A DNA stretch of 64,000 bases from Cyanoderma ruficeps (lineage: Eukaryota; Chordata; Aves; Passeriformes; Timaliidae): NCBI GenBank assembly GCA_008694505.1, contig VZDJ01007747.1:11406200-11470199 (forward strand). Direction: 5' to 3'. The notes under the pieces were generated by a model. It was not told the DNA's origin, made no database searches, and worked only from the letters and a program-made list of their open reading frames with translations. The translations under genes and the position numbers were made by a program. The stretch's first letter is position 1; the number at the start of each line of letters is the position of its first letter. This document shows, piece by piece, positions 24,690 through 36,989 of the stretch.

Positions 24690-26527
24690 TCATTGACTGT
24701 TGCAGGGGATCACAAAAGATACCTTTGGTCCAAAGAAAATATCCCTGAAAGATAGGATCACATATTTAAACAATTAGATTGTTGGTTTATTAGAGCTTTA
24801 ACATGACATGCACTTCCCGCTGGGGATATTTTTTAGCATGTATCGCGATATATGTGGGATTACTGTGTCTGTGGGATTATTGTGGGATGTCCTTCCAGAA
24901 ATGCAAATGCAGCTGCAGGTCTGGATGAAGATACTGCTTTTCTACCTCTGCTGGCCTGCTGTGGGAGCAATGACAAAACTTTCAATGGCTGACTGGGTTG
25001 CAGAACTCTACCCTGGTATTTTAACTTTGAGAAAATAAGCTTACCAGTAGATTGTATTATCAAAATAAAGGACTTTGGCATGTGCACACATACTGTTTTG
25101 GTGCAGTTTGTCCCTAGAGCACATACGCAAAGCAGGTCTTGTGTACCTCAGGATGGTGGAAGAAGTACTTTCTTCTGTGTTTGTATCAAAGGAAGAGGCT
25201 TTACTATGCTGCTCAGAGCCTGAAGCTAGAGACCCAAAGGGTGTTTCAGGGTGAGGACACCATATCTGGTTTAGGGAAAGTTAAAGGTGAAATCTCTACT
25301 TAAACCCTGCTCTCAGTTTGAATGTGAGATTTTTTTAGCTTTAGAGGTCTTTCTCACTTGGTTTGAGTCCTCTACAAGCATGCTGAAAAGTTGCCTTTAT
25401 TGGCTTTTAGGGGACTTGAGAAATGAGTGTTAAGAGGAGCGTATATGAGAAATCATTTTGCTTGCCTATATAATGCCATCACATTTTGGTGCCTCTGAAG
25501 TATTAGTAAGTTTTGAACTGTTGATATTTCTAATCCAAATTTACTGAAGAAAAGATGTTGCTGAAAAACTGAATGAAATAATACCTCTTAATATATTTTA
25601 TTACCTAAAACCAGTATGGACTGATGGTGTTTATTTAACTCAGTTATGTTCTTTCTATGTAAGCACAACAAAAATCCCATGTTCACCGAGAACTTCACTG
25701 TTCAACTTTGTCAGCAGTGTGAGCAAGCCAGGGAGATGTTGATGTTCTTGGGCTCAATCTTTGCCTTGCCTTAAATGAGTATGTGTGAACCCCTGTGCCC
25801 CCCCTTTGCTTTTCTGCTTTTAACAGCTATTTTTACAAAATTACTTGTTCAGCTGATGTATGTACATACACTTCAGCAATACAGTTCTCTTCCTTGGAAC
25901 AGAAATCAGATAGGATTTTTTTTTTTTTTGTGGTCTGAAAACATCTTCATTGCAAAATGCTGTAAATAAGGGTTTGATGTAGTTATTCGTAGTTTGGATC
26001 AGACAGAGGAGTCAAAAGTTGGGTGATTCAAATGCTGAAGTCCATCTTAATAGGACAAGAAGGTTTACAAAATATGCTAAGCACATCCTAGGTGAGCCCC
26101 TGAAAAACAAATCCTCAAAACTGACAATAACAGAAAATTGGCTATATCTTGGTATCATTTCAAACCATCTGAAGTGATGAATTTCTTTAAAATGATAGCT
26201 TATTCCTTGTGTGGAAACTGTAAAATGATGGAAATATAATGGGCAGTTGTGAAGAACTATACAAGTTTACACGAAATGACTGTGATCTTACTTTGGACAG
26301 CAGAGCAGTTCATTCAAGTTGCAGTAACAGATCACCTCACAGCCCTTCCCTTCCCAAAAGTGATCTTGCAGACCGTGGTCGATGTGCCGGAGATTCTCCT
26401 TGCTTTCGGGGAGGGTGTGGCAGCTGTGCTCCTTGAGGGCCCTCTTGTGACAAGCAGGGCGCTGGGAAGGCACCGCGGGGGTACCCAGGAGGGTGCTCAG
26501 CAGCAGCAGCACCGACACCATCTTCAT
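24690..26527 (-). CDS. SCRG1: SCRG1, scrapie-responsive protein 1 (stimulator of chondrogenesis 1)
   Basis: Two coding exons on the minus strand, 26527-26292 and 24744-24690, are joined through a phase-2 intron (donor GTAAGA, acceptor TTTCAG), giving 96 residues against 98 in human. SCRG1 is a small secreted protein expressed in cartilage, mesenchymal cells and brain, and linked to chondrogenesis. A hydrophobic signal peptide spans residues 1-20 or so (MKMVSVLLLLSTLLG). The mature part carries eight cysteines (26, 36, 63, 67, 69, 76, 77, 93) and the family signature [23 protein letters not shown]. Exon 3 adds the conserved end DIFFGPKVSFVIPCNSQ. The ATG at 26527 was chosen because the frame upstream has only GTG. 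The first, untranslated exon is not identified. Confidence 0.95.
24745..26291 (-). other. SCRG1: SCRG1 intron between the two coding exons
   Basis: 1547 bases with GTAAGA donor and TTTCAG acceptor. It includes T runs (near 25918-25930) and no recognised embedded element. Confidence 0.9.
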
Positions 26528-26554
26528 TTCTGCCAAGCTTCCCACGGCAGGGTG
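26528..26554 (-). other. SCRG1: SCRG1 5' UTR part of the first coding exon
   Basis: On the minus strand a pyrimidine-rich acceptor ending CTCTTTAG (AG at 26556-26555) precedes 27 untranslated bases before the ATG. This implies at least one more untranslated exon further to the right. Confidence 0.6.
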
Positions 26555-29130
26555 CTAAAGAGAAACGAGGTACGTGACACACAGGTAATTGCTGCTGAAC
26601 AGACCTCTGTCCCTGATTTGCTTTCTGCCTTGCATTTTTCTTTCCTGTGAAGTTTAGGTCATTTGAGCCTGAGTGCTGGAGAGTGTTTTCTCCTAGGAGG
26701 TAAATAATATTGCAGCAGAATTGATATTCATTACTTTCTGTGCAACCTTGGGAATCCTTTCATTGGGAATTGAGGCTTCTGATGCTGGCAATTTTGTTGT
26801 TTTTTTGGCCTCTCACCTTGAGAAAATTGCTTTGAGCTGGCCGTGTTTTCTTGGTGCTGTAAGTGATTGTATCGATTACTACCAAACCAGGGGGAAATGT
26901 CTGGGTGTGTGTCCTTGCCTTCCTGGCCACTTTGCCTGTCAAAACAAGAGTCACTCACATAAAATAAATAGTATCCTTCCCCATCAAAGCTGTGGAAAAA
27001 CTGCTTGCTGATTGAATCCTCTGTCGTGGGCTGTGTGAGAAACTGAGGCATTAAGCAGCTGAGGAAGCCGAAGCTGTCAGCGGTGCTGCCAAGTGCTGCT
27101 GTCCTGGGCTCTGGTATGATACAGCATGATGAAGAATCTTATTTATTGGGTTTTTTTAGCACTGCAGACTGCTTAGTTGAGTCTTGCTACTGGAGGCCAT
27201 TATGGTTTAACTGGTTTTTTACAGGTGGGATAAATTGTCCCTTGCAAAACTCCTGCTGGCCACTAGGCTTTCCATAGTTTTGTTTAACATGAGCTCTGCT
27301 GTTCTGCGCTGCTTTGCACAGTTTGACCATACCACAAAGCTTTGGATCCTTGAACTTGCATTCACTTTTAAATTAGGTTTTCTACAACGTTTCAACTGAG
27401 CTTTTATTAGTATTAGGAGAGAGGGTGGGTTTGTTACCTTTCCTCATGCTCAAACAAAATGGATCTGTTCTCTTAACCGAATTTAAATAGGAATTCTGCT
27501 CTGAAAATGAACCTGAAGAATGACCAGCTCTGCCCAGCACCCACCCTGTGTGCTCCTTGTTTTTCTTGTGTAAGACTTAAGGAAGACTTTGCTGTCCTTC
27601 ATCTTGTTGGCACTTTGGAATTGATGCCATGATATGACATTATGGGCCAGCCCTGGTCTTCCTTGTGGGGCTGAAGATTAGAATGGGTTTACCCAAAAAT
27701 AACAAGGTGTAAGGCAATGTCTAATCAAAGGCTATCAAAGGTGAAGGTAAGATGGTAGAGCTATCTAGATAAGGAGAAAAATGAGGTCTGCCAGATGTAG
27801 GTGTGACTATAATATGGGTTACTTTGTGAAAGTCTTGAGATCACCCTTGAAAAACAAACAGTAAACTTTTAAATATATAAATCTACAGTATTTTTTAGTC
27901 ATTTTTCTCAGGTAGTTTTCTTTACCGCAGCTATCTTATCTTCCATTTCTCCAGCCAATGAATAAAATGCCATGTAAGAAAATCTGGAAATTTAGATTCA
28001 TATTCAGGATAAAATACAACACCTCAAAGCTTTTTGGTTATTTTTTTTATATTTGAACTTGGGTTTTTTGAACACCACTAGCCAAATAAAATATTAAAAA
28101 GTGGCCGATATATTAAAGATCATGAGTGAAGCGAGAATAAGCTCTTCTGTATTTTTTTTACTTCTGTTGTAGAAGCAAAATTCATTGAGTAATTCCTTTT
28201 AGTTTCCATGAACTTGTATGGGAACTTTTGAGTAGACGACTCCTATAAACTACTAGTAATGGAGCTTTGGGGATCTATTTTTAATTACCTCAGAGTGCAG
28301 TATTGAATAACATATTGTATTTATTAGTTTTAGACCTCAAAACTACTGCTCAAATAAAGTAAACATTGTTCTAACCTTGGCTGGTGTTTTTTAGACTTGA
28401 GTGAAGAATCTGTATTATTATATTTATGGTTTAATTTTGTAGGGGTATAAACACTTTAGTTATGAGGGTTCTGCTCAGAGAAGTCTAATGCTTAAAGAGA
28501 AAAAACATATTTATACTATACTTAGATAAATGCCAGTTTCAGGGAGTACAATTTAATCTTCTGTTCAAATAGTTGAGCTTAATTAAGTATTTAAGGAAGA
28601 AGATTTCCTGCAATTGGATTATTCTGTGTTCATCTACTGAGGATGAGGCATTCATGATACTTTGCTCTTGTGGACTTTTTTACAATTTCTAATAATTCAC
28701 ATGATCCTTCCCCACCTGAAGTTCAACTGAAATGCTCATTTGAATTTGTTGCCAGCTGCTATCTCCTCAAAATTTGTAGGAATTCACTTCCTGGAAAATA
28801 GGCACATTCATCCTGAAAATAGGCACATTCTCTGCACACTGTCAAATCATTAGATTCAAAAATCACAACCTACAGTTTTTAAGGTGATTCTGTAACTCAC
28901 TACTTGCCTTGAAAAATAATAGGATATTGCTGTAGTGTTTCATCAAGAGGGCTTCTATGGGTGGGTGCCAAAATCAGTATTCACAAAGTCAACATGCTGG
29001 AGAACTATGGAGAGAGAGCTCCTCTGACCAGTTATGCATCTTACCAATGACAAACAACATTATTATTCAGAAAAAATATTATCATTTTGTTTCTGCTTAA
29101 ATATTTCCTCTGGGTTTTTTCGGGGTGGTT

Positions 29131-29169
29131 TTTTTTTTGTTTGTTTGTTTTTTTTTTTTTTTTNTTTTT
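29131..29169. repeat. T-rich homopolymer tract with a single N
   Basis: A run of T broken only by short GTTTG units carries an N at 29164. This is likely a sequencing or assembly weak point. Confidence 0.85.
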
Positions 29170-32028
29170 CAGATCACAGTCTAACAGAAACTTCACATCA
29201 AAAGACCTTTCTTGAAACGGGTATTTCTTTCCTGGGGGCGAACAGTTCCTATTTGCAGATGAAAGATTGCCAAGGAGCTGAAGTGTTCCATCAGCTCCCC
29301 GCACAGGATCAATGAGGGTAAGCTCAGCAGACCTTTCAGATGCAGCATTTCTGTCTGACAAACTGTGGCTGAACAGATCTTGGAGTGTCACTGATTGCCT
29401 AGGTAAAGAACAGAGCTAGAATGTGCATGTTCATTTCAAAATGAGTGTCAAAGGCATTGTCTGCTTTTGCATAGCACAGAAGATAGGCTTTTCTCATAAA
29501 ATAAGTCAGGAAAATGTGATGAACAAATCCAATTGCTAATGTGGCTCAAAGACTCGTTGCCAGCAAGCATCCTCTTATAGGTCCTTTTCTTTATAAAGCC
29601 TTCTGAAAAGATAGCAATGCCAGGCATGCTAAGCCCGACCAGCTTGCTCTATCAAGATTTTATCATTTCAAGTTCTAGCAGGAGTAAAGCCATCTAAAAC
29701 TACTGAAAATGAGCTCCCTGCATTTGCATAAGTTCTTTTCAGTTAATTATTTTGATTATTTTGACATGGCGTAAGTAAAGTTTAAGACCAAATACACCTG
29801 GGAATACAAGTGCTTTGAAACAGTTTGGAACTTTTCCTAAAGGAAAATGGTTAGTTTGGGAATATGCATGACGAGTCAGGAATTAGTGCTGTCTCTGCTT
29901 GTTCAGCTGAGAGTGTTTGAATTATCTTGCCAGGCAATTTGGCACCATCTAGTCTTTGGATCCGCTAGATGCAGAGGTAATCAGACTGAAGAGAAAACCC
30001 CAAGTCTCAGCCTCCTCATCCAAGAACAACAGGGTAATAGTTCATGAGAAGTGATGTCCTTTGAAGGCCACACAGTATCAGTAGGAGCTCAGGTGTTAGA
30101 AATAGAGAAAACTGAGAAATGGCACAAATTGTGTATTTTGGCACTTCTAGAGACCCTGGTTGGGAAAATAGAAATATTTGTAGGTTGGTCTATCAACCAT
30201 TAAAAATACCAATCCTTCATTAAATATACCCCTCTTTTCTCCTTAAGTAGGCTGTGTTTCTAGTTGCCTGATGTTAAAAACAAGAAATATATTAATTGGT
30301 ACACTTTTGGTGTATGTTCTTTTCCAGTCTGTCCTGTGGCATATGCCAGGTTAACAAGTTGCACTTAAAAAGCAAATATATATTAAAATTGTTTCACTGA
30401 CTCAAAATGAAATGTATTTTAGTGTTTGTTTATTTATTTGTCAAGTTTGCCTTTCACAAACACCTGTAAGATGCTGACTATTTAGTATTTAGGTGTGCTA
30501 GTGCTCCATAGTTAGGTTTATTAGTGCATTACTAAAAAATCATTACACAAGAACTGCATAACTGATAATATTGTAAAGAATTTTTTCCATTTAAAAAAAA
30601 AAGTCTTGAATCTATTTTACTTGAACAGTTGGTGCACTGTAAGGACAGCAGCTATTCCACTGAGGATGAATTCAGTGAATTACTGCTTTGTAATTGTCAT
30701 CAATACCATGATTCTTTCTAGAAAGTGAGTTCTCATTAAACCCCATTTAGTTTTCTTTAAGACAGCAATTCATTGTGAAGACACCTCTCCCTATATTATA
30801 TTGAACACTGGAAGGCAATATAGTATATTTAGTGACTTCAGATGTTAATATGTAGTATCCAACTTCGAAGAAAAGCAAGATAGTAAAAGAATTATTTTGA
30901 TCTGGATCCCAGCCATGCAATTGTCTTGAATGGTACCTCTTGCCTGCAATATAAAAGCTTCTCCCAAATATTCTTCTGCATGTTCCCATATATATTTCTA
31001 ATTCTGTATTCCATAACTAGAAGGAGCAGAACAAGTAGACAAGGATAATTTCAGGAGCAAAACGTACCTTTCTCTTCTGGTTCACTCCCTTCCAGTTTTT
31101 TTGGCAGCTGTATCTTTTTAGATGTACCCAGAGAGAGCTAGAGCTCTCGGGGATGAGAAGAGCGAGGGAGGGCTGCTGGGGAATGCTGTACAAACAGCCC
31201 TTTGTTTGTCCTCACTTCTGCCTGTGAGTGGCAAGCGCTATTCTCCAGCAGCGGCTCAGAGGATGGGCTTCAGGAGCCTCCTCTTTCGGTCCTTCCAGCC
31301 TAGTCTTGGGGCAAAAATTTAACATATCCCTTCCAGCAGGAAACAATAGTTCATCCAGGATCTGAGGCAAAGCTGCCTCCTCAAAGGGCAAAGCGTAACA
31401 TCCAGAACAAGGGAAGAGGAAAGTTCCTATGGAATAACTGTGTCTTGCTAGTGGAGTGTGAGCAGGCTGGGGGAAATGGGAAGGAGCAGTTTTCTGGGGT
31501 TGCACAGCCAGAAAAACATGGTTTCTAGACAGGTCCCTTATTTTTCATTTGATGGACAAGAGCAGGCCTACTCAACAGTCTCATGCAGTACTTTAATTTT
31601 TGACTTTGGGATCCTTTCAAGTTTTCTGAAACTGACACAATTAAAAGAAACCTCTTAATTATTTTAACCAGATTTCTAGTACAGTATGCTCAACGATGCC
31701 ACGCATCAAGTTCCTTACTGAACAGTGTTTAATCAAGAGGAAAAGGACCACATTCAACAGTATTTCAGAGGAAGTTATTTTAGACTAATTCCAGATTAAT
31801 CAAACAATCTGGTACCATAAAAACACAAAACAAGGATCTTAAATGGAATTGAACTATTATGTACTAGTGAGAAAATAATCTTGAAGGTGAAGCATGTGTC
31901 CTCGTATTTCTGTTGCAATTTGACTCTTGTTCTACTGTAGCCATCCTGAACCTATTTTGGACTATGGAAATAGAGAAGAACGATTGTTGAGCCCTAATTC
32001 TTATATTTTTCATGTGTGCATTGTTTTA

Positions 32029-32094
32029 ATTCTGATGTTGTGTTGTAAGAGTTTTGTTTTGATTCTGATGTTGTGTTGTAAGAGTTTTGTTTTC
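32029..32094. repeat. 33-bp tandem duplication, two copies
   Basis: The unit starting ATTCTGATGTTGTGTTGTAA at 32029 repeats from 32062 with no change until the last base. In the plus frame it would read LILMLCCKSFV twice, but the frame has no other protein-like property. Near identity implies a recent event. Confidence 0.9.
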
Positions 32095-32599
32095 TTTATC
32101 CGTTGGGCTGCTTCCAGTACAGAGGTTTGTTAGGAGTACAAAAAGGTGCCCCTGCTAAGCTGGTTCAGTTTACAATTTGATGTCTTGGTGCTTGTTCAGT
32201 TTGATTTATTGTATGCCAGAAGCAAGCCCGGGCCTCTAAGAAGTGCATATCTCATGTTCTGCTTCCTCAGCAAAAAGAGGGGGTAAATGGCACAGTTATT
32301 TAGAAGCAAACCTTTGGAAGCTGACCCTACCTACTCATCGTCCCATCCAGCAGGGTGCTCCCCCCTGTGTGCTGGAGATGGGCAGCTGGGATGGAGAGAA
32401 CAGCATGCGTGGCTGTACCTCTGCCTCTAATTCTGGTTAGAAACGTGGGCAAGGACATTTTTTGCCGCTGTGGTTACACGCACATAGCAACTTAAAAGGG
32501 GAGCAAAGAGATAGCTGCAGGCAGCGGCTGTCAGAACAGGACAGCCTTGCCTTTTCAGGGTGACAAAATGCCTGCTGCTCCCTCTGCCTTGCTACAGAA

Positions 32600-32830
32600 A
32601 TTCTTTTCTGGTGCAGAGCATGGCCGCAGCGTTCCGTGCCTTAAATGAGATTATCGAAATGCCTCTGGGAGTACACGGTGTTCCAGGGCAGCGTTCTCCC
32701 TGGGAGGAGGAGGAGGAGGCTGCGAGCCTGCTGCCGATGTACAGCAGCAGGGGGCTGGCTATATATAAGCAGGGATAAAACTTGGAGAAGGGAGCGAGAG
32801 CATAGTGTGCTGAAGCTCCGGGTCTGAATG
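32600..32830 (+). promoter_or_regulatory. TATA-type promoter-like block (orientation uncertain)
   Basis: A strong TATA element (TATATATAAG) lies at 32760-32769 inside a 230-base island richer in GC than its flanks, with GGAGGA repeats and CAGCAG motifs upstream. Initiation on the plus strand would be near 32790-32800. The core is nearly symmetric, so it could also serve the minus strand, 6.2 kb upstream of SCRG1 exon 2. No downstream gene was recognised. Confidence 0.3.
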
Positions 32831-35800
32831 CCTTTTTAGTTACTTGTGAATAAATTTTGGTCTGAATGATTTGAAGCTTTTATCAGAAGGTGCAATTAAA
32901 ATGTATTAGGATTATTCCCTTGCTTTCTGTTTAAGTTTTCTTGTGTTTTCCAGGAAACATGTGTTTTCAGAACACATCTTCAGAGCCCTGTCTGGACAGC
33001 AGTCCAGTGAGCTAATAATTTTGTATATAAAGTGAAGTATGTGATGGATAGTTTTCTTCAGGAGATGTCTTGCTGCATTTTGAGAAAAGACAGTTCTAAC
33101 AAAGTTGGTGTTTGCCTGGTAATTTTTTTTTTTCTTTTTGCTTTCCTCCATAGTTCTATGTACAATGTTTTCAGTCACTGAAAACTTTCAGGAACAAGAT
33201 GAAGTTTTCTCCCTTGTGATTCTGCAACAGAGTAGAGACTGAGCAGCAAAGTGGGATTTGGAGGAAGCAAAAGTTGTGCGGAATTTCATCAGCAAAATGC
33301 AGCCCAGAAGGGAGTCACAAAGACTGCTGTAACACAACACTTTAAGGAGTTAAAAGTGAGGTATGGCAAATGCATGGAAGGGCTGGGGAGCCTGCATTGG
33401 GAGAAAACAAAGTGCGTAGCAGTACTTCCAGATCTTACCTTCTTTTTCTTTTCTCCACTTTGCCCCGGACCCATTACCCTGAATGTGTTTCTCTACTGGC
33501 TTTGTCTTGCTCCTTGTCTCACTCCTTGTCTCCAGCCCCGATGGGCCTTTCTTCATTTTTGGTTTCCTTGGGCCTTTCTGCTCCAGCACCACATCCCCAG
33601 CGGGCTCAGCAGACGGTGTCTGGCACAGGCTGGCGGGGTGCCAGCTGTGACAGAGGGCTATTGAAAACTGCAGAAGCCTTTTTGTTCCCTACCATGGCGT
33701 CTGGGACCTACAGGAGAACCATAAGGAAATCTGGTTTTTTCACCCCCCCTTCATCTGTGTAGAGAGAGTAATCCTGAACTGTGTTTGAGTCATTTTATTT
33801 AGAGGCACTCTTTTAGATGTACACGTATCCCTGTTTCTGTCTGAAGAGGTATAGCATTATTGGAGATAAGATGAAAGTAGAGCTACTTTGGGGTTTTTTT
33901 TCTCTTCCCCAGGCTGAAGTCAGCGAGAAGTGATGGCCCATGAGGAGGCAGTGGCAGATGGAGGCAGGAGGGGGTGTGACAAGGTAGCAGCAGCAATCTG
34001 TAAGAGAAGAGTAGTTTTCAAAGGAGAATGGCACCTGGTAGGGTGAGAGAGAAGAAAGAAAAGGCAACATTGAAATTCAGTTGCAAAATCATGGCTGCCT
34101 CTGACATATAGCAATATTCTAGACTAAATTTGTGTGACATGCCCTGGGAAAATGATCTTTTTCTTTTTTTCTTTTTTTTAAGTACCCTGTGCACTCTAAA
34201 ATGTGCTTTGCATTTTTAATGTGAGCCATACAGGTTTAGCTTTTTGCTGTCAATGAAAACCACTTTGCATCTTATTTGTATCCTTGATACCAACACTAAG
34301 CTCTTTTCAGGCTGACAGTGAGAAATAGCGATGCATCAACACTCACAGTAAATCTCCTTAAAAGGTACCACTTCACCTTTGAGTTAACTGGCTCATTCAT
34401 ACCTAGAGCTCACACGAGGAGATCCATAAGGAGCCTCAGAACCTGATTTTGGCAGATGATGCAGTCTAAAGCTGTGCTTGAAGATTATAAAGGAATGTAA
34501 GTATTGTAGGGATGCATAAAAACCTTGGAGACATAATGCCAGTAGTGATGAGAGTGCTAAGATATTAACTGCTGTCATCATTTGTTACAGGACCACAGTG
34601 GGTAAGGGACCTTGGATTCAGTCATCAGCACAATGGGCTTTTAAGCAAAGATAAAAAAGATATAAATCTTATGTGTTCATTTTGCAAATATATGTAAGTG
34701 TAAAACAAATATACCTTCTGTTATACCCCTCATGTCACATTTTTTGTCACTCAAATTGTATTATATCAGTCAGAAAAAGTAATTGGAAACAGTTTTTGTG
34801 TTTTCGTTTTATGCAGTTAAATTTTTTCATTTGTTCTCTTGATTTTTTTTAAGAAAATGTGCTGTTAAATACAATTGCCTTTGCAATTCTCGCATCTGAT
34901 AATTTTCTTTATACCTTGTACTTGCATTAGCCTGGGGGGTTCATATGAGTTTTCTGGAACACTGTTCATTGTTCGTTCTGTACAGTAGTTCTTGTTCATC
35001 CAACATTTCGTCTATTTCTTGCCTTTGTTTTTGAGCATTGCTTTACTTCCAGCTGCTGTTTTCTGCAGAACCCCTTTGTTTCCTCTCTCTCTCTCTCTCT
35101 GATTTTTAGCTTACTGGTTTTACTGTCAGTTTTCACAACTTTTTCTGCAGGCTGCAATCCGTGCTTGGTTAAAATAGGTAACCCAAAGTACTGGGCTACT
35201 CAAAGGCATCTTTTACTGTATTTCCTCAGACCAATGGCCTGTTGGCATGCTCAGACTGTTGCTGGCTTTTTCTCTGAAGGCAGAGAGGATGCGGTATATT
35301 CTGCAGTATACTCTGCATCAGAACCTGTTGGTGTTATGAACTATCAGTTCCAGACAGGCCAAATGAGTTTTCAGTGTGGATATATAAAGCTTGGTGTCTC
35401 AAGCTGGCAAATGAGTCTGAATGTATTATTGAAAAATTATTTTAAATTGAGAAACTATGTCCAGCCATCACAGATATTGTTCATCTGATACCTCGAAATC
35501 CATGCCTGCTCTGTTCCTCTATTGATTTAGGATGTTATTGGGTTTGGTTTGGGCCTAGTTTTTTACTGTTTAGCTAGGAATTAGCTCTTGACACTTAATA
35601 CCTGGCAGCTGGTCTTGAGGATGTGGGGTATCCTGCAGCAGCTGAAGTTGTCTGGTGCCAGTGGTCTGAGAGAAAACCAAGAAATACCTCTGCCTCTATC
35701 ACCTGTGCTAGTTTCTGTCTAGTCAAAGAAAATAAAAATGAAAATAAAACCAAAACCTGCAAACTTAATTATAAGATTTGACTTAGTTTTCTTTAATCAC

Positions 35801-36185
35801 CACCACCGAAAATATTATGGTTGCTGCACTGACTTTTGAAGTCCCTGGCCACACTGCTGCCTTTGGCCTGTCACAGGGTAGCTGTGACCCTACACAACGC
35901 TGCTTGCTGGGCGCTCAACTCTGGGGTGTTGCAGTGATACCATAAAGACTTGTCCAGCCTTCAGACTTTCACCCCAGCTGTACAGCCAGCAGAGCCCTGA
36001 AAGGTTTCAAGTGTGAGTGTGAGAGGCAAAAAGCATCTTTGCCCAGGTTGGCCAACCTAGGGAGGACAGCTTTAAAAAGGAACAAGACGGGAAGAAGATG
36101 GCTGCCAACAACTGAGTGAGGAAGCTGTTGTAACCTCAGGAAACTTGCAAAAGAATCAGGAGCAGAGAGAGAGGATAGTGTGCAG
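32830..36185. other. Non-coding DNA with a CT microsatellite
   Basis: No gene recognised. Contains (CT)9 at 35083-35100 and pyrimidine runs near 34160-34185. Open frames at 33251-33762 on either strand overlap each other and resemble nothing known. Confidence 0.5.
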
Positions 36186-36189
36186 CTAA

Positions 36190-36988
36190 TGGTTAGGCTT
36201 CCACTTAAAGAGCCTGGAGAAACAGGCTGTCAGGAGCACCATGATGTTCAACAAAAGCAAACACAAAGCTCTGTATGGGAGGGAGAATGACCCCATGCAC
36301 TACAACAGGCTGTGGTTGGAGCACAGCTTTGGAGGGTAGCATCTGAGGGTCCTGGATGGCACCAAGCTGCATAAGCCAGCAGTGGACCCTTGCAGAAAAA
36401 AGGTCCAACTGTATCCTGGCCTGCATGAGGAGCAATGTTGTCAGCAAGCTGGGGTGGTGATCCTTCTCCTCGTCACTGGTCAGACACACATGGAATGCTG
36501 GGTCCAGATCTGAGTGACCTAGTGTGAAAGGAATGTGGATGAACTGGAGTGAAACCACTGAAGGGCGACAAAGGTGATCAAGGGACTGGATCATCTATTG
36601 TACAAAGAGTCTGGAAGAGCTGGGACTCTTCAGCCTTGAGAAAGGAAGCCAAGGAGAGATCTTGTGTGTATCTCTCTATCTGAAAATACCTGGTGTGGGC
36701 TGGACAAAGAAGAAGGAGCCAGACTTTTCTTAGTGGTGCCCAGTGACAGGACAAAAGGCAGTGGACACCACCTTGAACACAGGAGATTTCGCCTCCAAAT
36801 CTAAAGAACTTTTTTATCTGTGAGGAAGGTAAAACAGTGACCACAGAGGCTGTGGAGATCTCCTTAGACATATAAAACCCCAGCTGAACACAGGCTAGAC
36901 CAAACTGTAGCTGACCCTGCTTGCAGGAGAGTTGGACTGCTTGGTGTCCAGAAGTCTCTTTCAACCTCATCTACTCTGTGATTTCAGT
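36190..36988 (+). mobile_element. CR1 LINE, 5'-truncated copy (ORF2 end plus 3' UTR)
   Basis: Sense on the plus strand. It begins with the CCTGGAGAAACAGGCTG motif that lies near the end of the CR1 reverse-transcriptase ORF. It then has recognisable CR1 landmarks (AGCCAGCAGTGGACCCTTGC, GGGACTGGATCATCT, GAGCTGGGACTCTTCAGCCT, GTGCCCAGTGACAGGAC) and ends with TCTTTCAACCTCATCTACTC and TGTGATTTC. The reading frame is broken by stops and indels, so this is a dead copy. The open frames on the minus strand here are only antisense to it. Confidence 0.9.
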
Positions 36989-36989
36989 C

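Larger units (their letters stand above)
26600..32550. other. Non-coding DNA 5' of the SCRG1 coding exons
   Basis: Probably SCRG1 intron 1 and/or upstream DNA. AT-rich with frequent stops. It contains a short near-duplicate (AAATAGGCACATTC twice near 28796-28832), a long T run with one undetermined base (29131-29169) and a 33-base tandem duplication (32029-32094). No protein family was recognised. Confidence 0.5.

Noticed and set aside
26528..26545. Longer SCRG1 start six codons upstream
   Set aside because: The upstream codon is GTG, not ATG; the ATG at 26527 gives the family-typical signal peptide.
36205..36970. Two 130-residue minus-strand open frames
   Set aside because: They are antisense to a decayed CR1 fragment.
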